Below, one piece after another: positions 12,101 to 22,806 of a stretch of DNA of 64,000 nt. The translations under genes and the position numbers were made by a program. The notes below the pieces were generated by a model. The model saw only the letters and a list, made by a program, of their open reading frames with translations. It was not told where the DNA came from and ran no database searches. Source of the stretch: Oegoconia quadripuncta (lineage: Eukaryota; Arthropoda; Insecta; Lepidoptera; Autostichidae); contig OX438757.1 of the NCBI GenBank assembly GCA_949316235.1, positions 13,138,657 through 13,202,656 of the forward strand. The letters are read 5' to 3'. Numbering within the stretch: the first letter of the stretch is position 1; the number at the start of each line of letters is the position of its first letter.

Positions 12101-12929
12101 TACATTGTTTGGTAAGCAGTAAATTTTTTTTCCAATATCGAACCACTGTGAATACAACCCTAGTACATGTATATGTTGGGGTTTCCGGGTCAGTACGCTT
12201 CCACCTTCGACCTCATCGTCACTTAACATCAAGTGTGATTGAGATCAAGCACCAACCCGTGAAAAACAGTCATTCCTTATCAAAGTTATATCTGTTTCAT
12301 TGAATTTACAAACTCTAAAATATCTAAATTGGGTATTTAATAGAAAAAAGGCAATAGTTCTCAAGGCCATTGAGAGCTGCCAGGCCCTTCATGAAAAGGC
12401 GAAGCATTCAAGTATTTTTAATTTTATAAATAATAATAATAAAATAAATAAATAAATAAATATTTCGGACACTTACACCAATCATCTAGTCCCAAACTAA
12501 GCAAAGCTTGTACTATGGATACTAGATAATGCATAAACATACATGAATATTTATATAAACATCCATGACTCAGGTATAAATGTTCATATTCATCACACAA
12601 ACATTTACCCGTCGCGGGATTCGAACCCGCAACCGTTGGTTTCGCTGACAGGGGTCACTATCCACTACACCAATCGGTCGTCAAATAGGACTGTGACTCA
12701 GTCTTACCGCTTCATTCAACTCCTGCAGCCCTAGCAAACTGTGGAAGTCTCTGCTCTTCTTAGCCTCAACCGGATCAGCTATAAGCGAAGCAGCGACCTT
12801 CCTCTCCAGGAACACCGTGAACCCTTCGTTCAGCCAGAAGTGTTCGAAGTTCCTGTTGGTGACGAGGTTGCCGGTCCAACTGTGCATTATCTCGTGAACT
12901 ATCACATCTGCTTGACTTCGATCGCCTGC
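9187..12929 (-). pseudogene. Inverted partial copy of LTA4H
   Basis: Contains antisense copies of exon B (12708-12929), alternative exon A (9353-9497) and the first 132 nt of alternative exon B (9187-9318), with their introns. There is no 5' region and no C-terminal exons in this orientation, so it cannot encode the enzyme. The exon B copy runs by chance in frame into unrelated sequence at 9186. If transcribed it would be antisense to, and able to pair with, LTA4H mRNA. Confidence 0.85.
9934..11204 (+). mobile_element. Degenerate cecropia-type mariner (right arm copy)
   Basis: Exact inverted copy of the element at 5047-6317, with the same frameshifts and stops. It arose by duplication of the arm and not by transposition, since flanking sequence is also copied. 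Confidence 0.88.
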
Positions 12930-13667
12930 CTGTGGTAAATAGTGCGATCGTCAGTTGTATACACCGCCTCCGTGGCTCAATGTAAACAACATTGGGTTTA
13001 CGATTCGGAGGTCGCGGGTTCGATCCCCAGCGGGGTTCATTTTTAAGTACTCGGTTTGGTTGGTGGTAGGGTATTTTAAAGCAGCAATGTTAATAGCATT
13101 GTTGTGTTCGGTTTGTCAGAGATAAGATAGCCAGTCCCCCAAATGTGTTGGGGTTTCCGGGTCAGTACGCTTCGACCTCATCTTCACTTAACATCAGGTG
13201 TGATTGAGATCAAGTAAGAACCCGCTGTACATAAAAAAAAATACACAAAGACAAAATTTGTCTATATCCGTTTCTACCCTATATTTAATATAGGGTAGAA
13301 ACGATACGTGTATTTATGCTATTAATCGTTTGATGTAATGTTGTTCGTGTAACTTAATAAAATTAATAATAAACAGAGACTCAATAGGACAAGTTTTGCC
13401 TCAAAAAAAAAAATACGCCCCGAATACAGAACCACCTCCTTTTTTGAAGTCGGTTAAAAAATGCTTTATTTTGTAGGTACACAGGGAACACTTAAAATTG
13501 TCGGATTTTACATTTAACTACTTTATCAAAGTTTCCCCTGAAAAGAACAAGCAACAAACTAGAGGGGTAGCTCTTTTAAAAACAGGTTTTTATGTTTCAT
13601 TATTAATTGTGAAATAACCTGGCATGCGAATGAGCTGGTTATGTCCATGGACGATTATCATCTAAAT

Positions 13668-14061
13668 GATTTGTGGCAACACAACTCATGGATGCTGCAC
13701 CATGATAATGCACCATCACACACAGCCATTATAGTGAAAGAGTTTTTAGCGAAAAATTCAACAAAAGTTCTCGACCAAGCACCGTATTCACCTGATATGG
13801 CTCCGTCTGACTTTTTTTTATTTCCCAAGTTAAAATTACCACTTCGAGGAAAACGTTTTGAGTCGATAGAAGCCATAAAAGAAAATTCGCTGAATGAGCT
13901 AAAGGCCATACCGCAAATAGCCTATGAAAAATGTATGGAAGACTTGGTGAAGCGGTGGAGATGGTGTATTGCAAGCGATGGGGCCTACTTTGAGGGCGAT
14001 AAAATAAATTTAGATGAATAATTTGTATTTTTTGTTTTATTGACAAATTCCCGATACTTAG
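13668..14061 (+). pseudogene. Mariner transposase fragment (3' third)
   Basis: Plus-strand remnant starting in the catalytic domain (LWQHNSWMLHHDN) and running through YSPDMAPSDFF to the normal stop and the TIR at about 14034-14061. Truncated exactly at the junction of the two giant inverted repeats, so it lacks the DNA-binding domain and first catalytic Asp. Identical to the corresponding part of 22413-22806. Confidence 0.9.
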
Positions 14062-14294
14062 TACACTGAATGTACGTCAACAATTTAGATTTCTTTGATA
14101 ATATAAATAGAGCCCGCGTGGTTTAATTTATTTTCCTGGATTTTTAAGTAGACTACTAGTATTTTCTCGCCGTAGATAGGTTTATGTTCCTGGAGTAGTT
14201 AAGCACTTGTCATTCCTTCCACAATTCCTTATCCGTTCAAAAGAGACATTTTCATTTGCGGAAACAATGATTTTTATCTTTTTGGACATGAATA

Positions 14295-14680
14295 ATAAAC
14301 ACCTAACAAGCAAGCACACTTTTATACCTCACATACTAAGTGAAGTCCTTCATCAACAGCCTTACACGTCCCCACTGTTTGGGCACGGTCTCCTCTCACT
14401 GGGAGAGGGCATGTGCCATAATCCACCACGGCCGGGCCCAGCGCTGATTGGTGGATTTGTGTCGGAGAAGTGGCCACCCTGACAGCCGCCCCCCGTAAGC
14501 CACCGACTTATAACGATTGCCTTGAAAACAATGGGGACCAACTATTTAACAATTCCAAAGCAATATATATATATATATATATGTGTGTGTGTATAGTAAT
14601 GCCACTAGTGGTCACCCATCCAAGGACTGATCGCGCCAGACATTGCTTAACTTCACTGAACAAAAAGTAATAGCGATTGC
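14295..14680 (-). repeat. 5S rRNA-derived SINE (arm copy)
   Basis: Inverted copy of the element at 21794-22179: 5S-like head on the minus strand (14598-14660), an (at)n/(gt)n tract at 14560-14595, then the SINE body. Confidence 0.7.
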
Positions 14681-15945
14681 GCCACAAGTGCTTCTTGTCG
14701 GAGTGGAGTGCTTGCCGGAGGTCAATGACATTATTAATGTGTAAATAATTAACAGAATCCTAATAGGTGATTATAAATTCGAGTCTGGGTCAGCCGGTAG
14801 GTTACTTAATATTGTATCCTCACTCCAGTTGGGAACCGATTGAATTTGTCACCAACTTTTCTGGACGTCCGGTGGCTGATAATGATGATTTTCATATTTG
14901 TACCTAAATAGTTCGAAACATAGAGAGTATACTTATGTCCGAGTAGCAGCACACTAAGGTGTCCGACTACGACCCGCACTCTCCCCAGAGGGGAGACTTG
15001 CAGTGGTAAGGTAAGCATTTATATGAAAGAGAAGCCGAGAATAAGTGCTGCCCTCTTTGAAAATTAAGTTGTATTCTTTATTTTTAACCTAAAAGGAGGG
15101 GGACGTTTTGTTTTATATATGAATGTAGGAATATCTCCGAGATTCGGCGGTTGTCCGTCAAGTTGGTCCCATTGTAATTTCAGCGCAATCAGTTTAGTAG
15201 TTTTTTTGTAATCATGGTAAACAGCAGAATAACATTTTAGACGATTTGTAAATTTTGCACAGGGAAACTATGCAGTCTGGGTTTGTATAAAAAAAATGTA
15301 GAGAAGGTCGGTGTGATTATCAATAAATATGACAAATTAGATTCGATCGATAGTCGAGCTGGTATACCCCAACTGCCCACCGAACCGGTAGGATCGCCAT
15401 TGCACAAAAATGATCAGGGAAATTGGCAAGCACGCAAAACTACCTACTAAAAAATGAAAAATAAAAACTTTTTAACATAAAAAAAAACGAATTCACCGAA
15501 AAAAGCCAGTGACAAAGTAAAAAATAATTTTATTGAAATTCTCGTATTTTTTTATGTACAACGGATTAGCACTTGACCTCAATCACACCTGATGTTAAGT
15601 GAAGATGAGGCCGAAGGTGGAAGGTGGTGGAAGATCGTATCTCTCAATCAGTTATTATCTATGTTCATTATCGTAATTATTATTATTTCAACTATATGAA
15701 AAAATGTCTTTCGAAGTCGGGGCTACAATTGAAAGTAAATCAATCTACATTATAACGGGTAGTGTTATTCCTCTATGATTATAATCACTGTTACACTTTG
15801 GCGCCAACTTCGAAAGATATTTTTTTCATATAAGTAGTAGAAATAATAATAATTACAATAATGAACATTTTCTATAAAAACTTTTTAACATAAAAACCGA
15901 CTTCACCGTATCTCTCAATACGAGCATTTCAATAAAAATCGGCAA

Positions 15946-16900
15946 TTTCTATCTATATAGCTCTATATAGTTTGTGTCGTGTGGTAAAATATTTTTTTTT
16001 TTGTTTAGGGTCTATTACACTATCCTAAATTCAGAGATTAATGCGGCATACATTGCTTGGTTCAAATAGCCTTCAACTAACAATGTTCGCCGAATTGGTC
16101 TCCAAATGTAGGATGGTGTAATAGACCAATTTGAGAAGAATGACTTTCATGAAAACTATAAAAATATTTTGAGACTTTGTTTTATTACAAATAATGATTA
16201 AAAATACATTTCTTAACTTTTGTTTTTTTTTTGCAAAGTTCTGCCAATTCTATAGTGATAGGGAGGTAAATTTATGAAGATTCGACCAATATGCCATTTG
16301 TGCATGGGCTTCACACATAAGCCACAAGAAAACTATGTTAGGACAGCTGAGGCAGAACCACGTGGTGGGCTCTCAACGCCTGGCGTTACAGGGCGGCGGC
16401 GGCGCGGCGTCTGCCGGCGGGTGAGAGAGAGCATTGGATTCATCTTGGGAGAGCAGCTTACGGCCACCACTGACACTTTCATAGGTTCTTTCCGTTAGTC
16501 TTTCGTCCTACTCTTGGCTCACACAGCCTTCTCTCTATGAGAGGGTACGGTTTACCATGCGGTCCGGTACAGATGGGTCTATTTTTATAAAATGTGGATA
16601 TATCAATCTATGATTTCGACTTTTAAATTGAAAACAAGCGAGACCGACTAAAGTGGCCTCCGCCGCACTAAGGCCCGTATTTCAGAATGTTGCTCAAGCG
16701 TAGATCTGCGCTTGAGAATAGTTAGAAAGAGATGCAGCTATACAAGTTACATAAAGCTGTCCTTTTTTAACTGCCAAAACTGTGCCTCAGTAAAATAGCT
16801 GTTTATGTCACGTGACCGCACTTAATTCTCTGTCTACGGTCCTCAGGTCCTGAGAGCAGAGCCTTAGGGTATTTTCCCCTAAATCAGGGATTATTTCTAG
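15946..16900. repeat. Intergenic; short MITE
   Basis: 16008-16132 is a 125-bp MITE with inverted ends ggtctattacactatcctaa / ttaggatggtgtaatagacc-like (one or two mismatches). The rest, to 16900, shows no gene; the ORF at 16274-16498 has no recognisable features. Confidence 0.55.
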
Positions 16901-16904
16901 TATG

Positions 16905-17345
16905 CAATTCATCATCATCATCATATCAGCCGAAAGACGTCCACTACTGGACAAAGGCCTCTCAAAGCTCTCCACATCGATCGGTCCTGCGCTGCCCGCA
17001 TCGAGCGGCTTCCCGCGATCTTTACCAAATCGTCGATCCACCTCGTGGGGGGCCTGTCCACGCTGCGTCTTCCGGTGCGTGGGCGCCACTAAAACCTTTC
17101 CGCCCCTACAGCCATCGGTCCTACGAGCAATGTGCCCCGCCCACTGCCACTTAAGTTTGGCAGTTCTTCGGGCTATATGGGTCACTTTGGTTCTCCTGCG
17201 GATCTCCTCATTTCTGACTCGATCCCGCAGAGAGACTCCGCGCATAGCGCTCCATTGCTCTTTGGGTGACCTTGAGCCTTATGAGGCCCATAGTGAGCGA
17301 CCACGTTTTGGTTCCGTATGTCATCACTGGCAAAATTAGGTTAAA
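16905..17345 (-). mobile_element. RTE-type LINE 3' fragment
   Basis: Minus-strand open stretch with the conserved tail after the reverse transcriptase (SLRDRVRNEEIRRRTKVT, KLKWQWAGHIARR) ending in a (cat)n/(atg)n tract, typical of insect RTE elements. Carries frameshifts. No 5' part of the element is present. Confidence 0.8.
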
Positions 17346-17573
17346 TGCTCTAAGGGCAAAATAGACTGATCAAAGACTTTCGTCTTGAGACATTGCGGTA
17401 TTTGGGACGAGAAGATGTTACGTAGCTTCCCAAATGCTGCTCAGCCGAGCTGGATTAACCTCCTCGAAGTTGGATTTTATGGTATGCAATTATTTAAGAA
17501 TAAATAAATATTCTGAATTGAGTAATAGAATATTTAGGGGAAAATAAAATGTTGATAACATTGTTCACGGCTA

Positions 17574-18000
17574 AGGCTTTTTGGCGGGAACTCGGCGAGT
17601 GAAGTAGCATTTTTCTTTATAATTCTTATAATTTGTGCATTCTGACTTTTGAAGCTTAATAATGGCAGAATATTGTGCAGCAAACGTTAGTGTTGGTGTA
17701 CAGGTGAAAGGAAGTGTAAATTAAAGTGCGTAACGGAGCTTTCGGGTTCCCACAAGAAGCCGCCAAAATCTTTTGTAAAGCATTCTGCCACTTTACTGAA
17801 GAATGACTTGACCGTGACTAGACTCTGTATACGCCAAGTATACGACGAATTACTTGTTTTGACTGAGACTGACTTACAAACTGAAGAAATAAGAGAAATA
17901 AGACATGGCTGTTATGGGCTAGATCCCTTTGCCTTCTCCTAAGGGAGAGAATGAAACCAAAAAAAAAAAAAAAAAAAGTAACAAAACTAAACTAACCTCA
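17574..18000 (+). repeat. Poly-A retroposon, copy 1
   Basis: About 400 bp starting ggctttttggcgggaactcg and ending gagaatgaaacc followed by a long poly-A and aactaacctca. A second copy follows immediately and a third lies at 51218-51618. A frame of about 70 codons starting KCVTELSGSHKK and ending GLDPFAFS is open in all copies. Family not recognised; the shape is that of a retroposed transcript or SINE. Confidence 0.65.
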
Positions 18001-18400
18001 GGCTTTTTGGCGGGAACTCGGCGAGTGAAGTAGCATTTTTCTTTATAATTCTTATAATTTGTGCATTCTAACTTTTGAAACTTAATAATGGCAGAATATT
18101 GTGCGGCAAACGTTAGTGATGGTGTACAAGTGAAGGGAAGTGTAAATTAAAGTGCGTAACGGAGCTTTCGGGTTCCCACAAGAAGCCGCCAAAATCTTTT
18201 GTAAAGCATTCTGCCTCTTTACTGAAGAATGACTTGACCGTGACTAGACTCTGTATACGCCAAGTATACGACGAATTACTTGTTTTGACTGAGACTGACT
18301 TACAAACTGAAGAAATAAGAGAAATAAGACATGGCTGTTATGGGCTAGATCCCTTTGCCTTCTCCTAGAGGAGAAAATAAAACTAAAAAAAAAATAAACT
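18001..18400 (+). repeat. Poly-A retroposon, copy 2 (tandem)
   Basis: Direct repeat of 17574-18000 with a few substitutions, including the trailing aactaacctca. It ends about 120 bp before the mRpL13 start codon, so it forms part of that gene's upstream region. Confidence 0.65.
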
Positions 18401-18521
18401 AACCTCAAAATACGTCCAAACGCAACCAGTTTTTATTTGTTTGTAGTTTATTGTATAGTCGAGTAATAGTTTTTTGTAGTTAGAAATAAAATAAGAAAAA
18501 AGCTAGTAGTCCGCAGAAGAT

Positions 18522-19722
18522 ATGTCAGCAATTAAGAGAGTGCAGGTATATCCGTGTAAATGAAATCGGATGGTTAGATTTTGTCGAATTATCTCAATAT
18601 ATTCCCATACTTTCAGCAATGGGCAACTTTCGCGCGAACCTGGCATATATTCGACTGCAAGTGGCAGGATCCTTATGAATCGGCACCTCTAATAAAGAAA
18701 TACCTCATGGGTCTTCACAAACCCATTTACCATCCAATGAACGACTGCGGCGACGTCGTAGTGTGTATCAATAGTAAACAAATAGCTTTGCGAGGCGATG
18801 ATTGGCGTAAAAGAGCGTATTTCCATCACACTGGATACCCTGGTGGTGCCACATGGACTCTTGCTTGGGAGTTGCATAATAAGGATCCCACAATGGTAAA
18901 ATAGTTTTATACAAAGAAGTAACTCTGCTTATTATAATCGCCTGTTAGTAATCTACTCCCCTCTGACCATGTAGACACTTTACTCGTTCATGCATTTATC
19001 ATATTTGGTGACATGTCAAGAGTCTATACTCCTCACTGACAATTTAGAAACCTTATGGTTGATGTGTTCAGTACATATAATAACATGTCAAAAATGAAAA
19101 ATGTTTCTTTTTTCACATGGTACAACAGGTGGTGGCAAAATGCTAGTATCAGGTTGAATAGATTTGTACATGAAAAAAAAAAATTTGCATTTGGGACATC
19201 AATGAGAATTAATTTAGCTTGAACCCGATCTATGACAAATTTTATATTTCTGTTACCAACAAATTTGCAATACAATACAAATACACTTTATTGCACAACA
19301 GAAAACAACATACAGTTTCAGAAAAGTGTTAAGAATAGAATTTAATTTAGCAGTCTCCGAAATAAACTTTCATTTGAAGCTATATAACTTGGGATTCTGT
19401 AGTACCATTTTATTTGACAATGAAAAATTATTAAAACAAAAAAATACACCTATTCCTAGCTACTAAATTAAACCAATTTTATTTTCAGATTATACGAAAA
19501 GCAGTCTACAGGGCAATGAGAGGTACCCTCCAGAGACGTCACACCATGCAGAGATTATTTATTTATCCTGGAGATAATGTTCCAGAAGATGTCATACAAA
19601 ATGTTACAAATCAGATCAGACAACTTCGCTTGGTTCCTACAAGACTTGATCACATCCCTGAAGAAGAGGTGCAAAAGTACCCCAAGGTTATGGAGTACCC
19701 TGAAGATTATGTGCTCAAGTAA
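18522..19722 (+). CDS. mRpL13: Mitochondrial ribosomal protein L13 (uL13m)
   Basis: Component of the mitochondrial large ribosomal subunit; nuclear gene, complete. Three exons: 18522-18545 (MSAIKRVQ, donor GTATAT), 18617-18895 (acceptor tttcag, donor GTAAAA) and 19489-19722 (acceptor ttttcag), all phase 0, giving 178 aa, the usual size. Diagnostic stretches: QWATFARTWHIFDCKWQ, GLHKPIYHPMNDCGD, YFHHTGYPGGATWTLAWEL, LQRRHTMQRLFIYPGD and the C-terminal PEDYVLK. AATAAA at 19783-19788. There is no separate N-terminal presequence beyond the first short exon, as is normal for this protein. It lies in the spacer of giant inverted repeat 2, so its copy number depends on whether that structure is real. 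The retroposon pair at 17574-18400 abuts its promoter. Confidence 0.95.
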
Positions 19723-20528
19723 TAATTATTGTATAGTTTAATATTAGTTGTATTGTAAATAGATTTTGTTGATTAGGTTCTAAATAAAATAATAGAAATA
19801 TTTTATTTGTTTTATCATAATTTAACTGGTGATGCCTGCTGCCTGCATCCACCCATGTAATTACCTTCCCAAGCGAACTAGAGTTGCATTGTGCTAGAAA
19901 AGGCCATGGAGCTCTATATCAGCCACAAAAATTAAAAAGTTGTGAAGCCCAATGGTAAAATATTATATAACGTTAGTTGAAAATCATTAGGTATTGCGAA
20001 CAGATGACATTACATTGGCTGAAATATTTTATTCTGGAAAAAAAATAATTTTTGTATTGCTTACTACTATTGATCAGACATTTTCACATGTGGAGTAGAA
20101 TTATTTTTTCTTCCAAATAAATCGTAGGAAGCTTGTTGAATTAGCCATTCATTCACCTCGAGAGGTCGGGTTCCCCTCTGGTTAGAGCAGTTTTCAATAA
20201 TGCAGGAATGTCCGCCATATATCTGTACAACGACCGATTAGTGTAGTGGATAGTGAGTGGAGTAGCTCCAACGATGGCCCACATAAACATGTTTACGGCA
20301 TCAGCTCTTAGGTTTAATCAATTAACATGTTAATTGCAAATGAAAATTATCACAGCAGAACGCTTGTACCTAAGCGCTCGGCGACAAGTGATCGCGAGAG
20401 CAATGTCTAAACGCTCGTTGCTGCAAGCTTTGCCCCAGTCATTTGGTATGTATGTGCACGAAAAACCGACGAACGTCGGATCGCGGCCATAGCAAATCCG
20501 TCTATGTCTACACACTATTGCCATTCGG
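19723..20528. other. Intergenic after mRpL13
   Basis: mRpL13 3' UTR to about 19810; a short S1 SINE head (cgaccgattagtgtagtgga) at 20226-20256; no gene seen. The minus ORF 20330-20524 has no recognisable features. Confidence 0.5.
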
Positions 20529-22806
20529 TTGCCGATTTTTATTGAAATGCTCGTATTGAGAGATACGGTGAAGTCGGTTTTTATGTTAAAAAGTTTTTAT
20601 AGAAAATGTTCATTATTGTAATTATTATTATTTCTACTACTTATATGAAAAAAATATCTTTCGAAGTTGGCGCCAAAGTGTAACAGTGATTATAATCATA
20701 GAGGAATAACACTACCCGTTATAATGTAGATTGATTTACTTTCAATTGTAGCCCCGACTTCGAAAGACATTTTTTCATATAGTTGAAATAATAATAATTA
20801 CGATAATGAACATAGATAATAACTGATTGAGAGATACGATCTTCCACCACCTTCCACCTTCGGCCTCATCTTCACTTAACATCAGGTGTGATTGAGGTCA
20901 AGTGCTAATCCGTTGTACATAAAAAAATACGAGAATTTCAATAAAATTATTTTTTACTTTGTCACTGGCTTTTTTCGGTGAATTCGTTTTTTTTTATGTT
21001 AAAAAGTTTTTATTTTTCATTTTTTAGTAGGTAGTTTTGCGTGCTTGCCAATTTCCCTGATCATTTTTGTGCAATGGCGATCCTACCGGTTCGGTGGGCA
21101 GTTGGGGTATACCAGCTCGACTATCGATCGAATCTAATTTGTCATATTTATTGATAATCACACCGACCTTCTCTACATTTTTTTTATACAAACCCAGACT
21201 GCATAGTTTCCCTGTGCAAAATTTACAAATCGTCTAAAATGTTATTCTGCTGTTTACCATGATTACAAAAAAACTACTAAACTGATTGCGCTGAAATTAC
21301 AATGGGACCAACTTGACGGACAACCGCCGAATCTCGGAGATATTCCTACATTCATATATAAAACAAAACGTCCCCCTCCTTTTAGGTTAAAAATAAAGAA
21401 TACAACTTAATTTTCAAAGAGGGCAGCACTTATTCTCGGCTTCTCTTTCATATAAATGCTTACCTTACCACTGCAAGTCTCCCCTCTGGGGAGAGTGCGG
21501 GTCGTAGTCGGACACCTTAGTGTGCTGCTACTCGGACATAAGTATACTCTCTATGTTTCGAACTATTTAGGTACAAATATGAAAATCATCATTATCAGCC
21601 ACCGGACGTCCAGAAAAGTTGGTGACAAATTCAATCGGTTCCCAACTGGAGTGAGGATACAATATTAAGTAACCTACCGGCTGACCCAGACTCGAATTTA
21701 TAATCACCTATTAGGATTCTGTTAATTATTTACACATTAATAATGTCATTGACCTCCGGCAAGCACTCCACTCCGACAAGAAGCACTTGTGGCGCAATCG
21801 CTATTACTTTTTGTTCAGTGAAGTTAAGCAATGTCTGGCGCGATCAGTCCTTGGATGGGTGACCACTAGTGGCATTACTATACACACACACATATATATA
21901 TATATATATATTGCTTTGGAATTGTTAAATAGTTGGTCCCCATTGTTTTCAAGGCAATCGTTATAAGTCGGTGGCTTACGGGGGGCGGCTGTCAGGGTGG
22001 CCACTTCTCCGACACAAATCCACCAATCAGCGCTGGGCCCGGCCGTGGTGGATTATGGCACATGCCCTCTCCCAGTGAGAGGAGACCGTGCCCAAACAGT
22101 GGGGACGTGTAAGGCTGTTGATGAAGGACTTCACTTAGTATGTGAGGTATAAAAGTGTGCTTGCTTGTTAGGTGTTTATTATTCATGTCCAAAAAGATAA
22201 AAATCATTGTTTCCGCAAATGAAAATGTCTCTTTTGAACGGATAAGGAATTGTGGAAGGAATGACAAGTGCTTAACTACTCCAGGAACATAAACCTATCT
22301 ACGGCGAGAAAATACTAGTAGTCTACTTAAAAATCCAGGAAAATAAATTAAACCACGCGGGCTCTATTTATATTATCAAAGAAATCTAAATTGTTGACGT
22401 ACATTCAGTGTACTAAGTATCGGGAATTTGTCAATAAAACAAAAAATACAAATTATTCATCTAAATTTATTTTATCGCCCTCAAAGTAGGCCCCATCGCT
22501 TGCAATACACCATCTCCACCGCTTCACCAAGTCTTCCATACATTTTTCATAGGCTATTTGCGGTATGGCCTTTAGCTCATTCAGCGAATTTTCTTTTATG
22601 GCTTCTATCGACTCAAAACGTTTTCCTCGAAGTGGTAATTTTAACTTGGGAAATAAAAAAAAGTCAGACGGAGCCATATCAGGTGAATACGGTGCTTGGT
22701 CGAGAACTTTTGTTGAATTTTTCGCTAAAAACTCTTTCACTATAATGGCTGTGTGTGATGGTGCATTATCATGGTGCAGCATCCATGAGTTGTGTTGCCA
22801 CAAATC
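20529..22806 (-). repeat. Giant inverted repeat 2, right arm (2,278 bp)
   Basis: Partner of 13668-15945, separated by a 4,583-bp spacer that holds the mRpL13 gene. The right edge cuts through the intact mariner (22413-23708) at 22806, showing that this arm is the source copy. Confidence 0.93.
21794..22179 (+). repeat. 5S rRNA-derived SINE
   Basis: 21814-21876 matches the internal control region of 5S rRNA: gtgaagttaagcaatg (A-box region) and cttggatgggtgacc (C box). It is followed by a (gt)n(at)n tract and a body with acaaatccaccaatc, cagtggggacgt and gttgatgaag. A related body is at 62010-62175 and head fragments at about 61736-61760. A 5S-headed (SINE3-type) retroposon, not a 5S gene, since only part of the 5S sequence is present. 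Confidence 0.75.

Larger units (their letters stand above)
9187..13667 (-). repeat. Giant inverted repeat 1, right arm (4,481 bp)
   Basis: Inverted copy of 2584-7064. Its left edge cuts inside LTA4H exon copy B (shared ggattta, then divergence). Its right edge at 13667/13668 abuts directly, with no overlap, the first arm of a second giant inverted repeat. Near-identity means very recent duplication, ongoing conversion, or an assembly/library artefact. Confidence 0.93.
13668..15945 (+). repeat. Giant inverted repeat 2, left arm (2,278 bp)
   Basis: Reverse complement of 20529-22806; paired coordinates sum to 36474. It begins inside the mariner transposase ORF and ends at aaatcggcaa. It contains the 3' third of the mariner, a 5S-derived SINE in reverse, and a foldback at about 15656-15880. 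Because the mariner is whole in the right arm region, this left arm is the derived copy. Confidence 0.93.

Noticed and set aside
21814..21876. 5S rRNA gene
   Set aside because: Only the internal control part of 5S is present and it leads into a SINE body.
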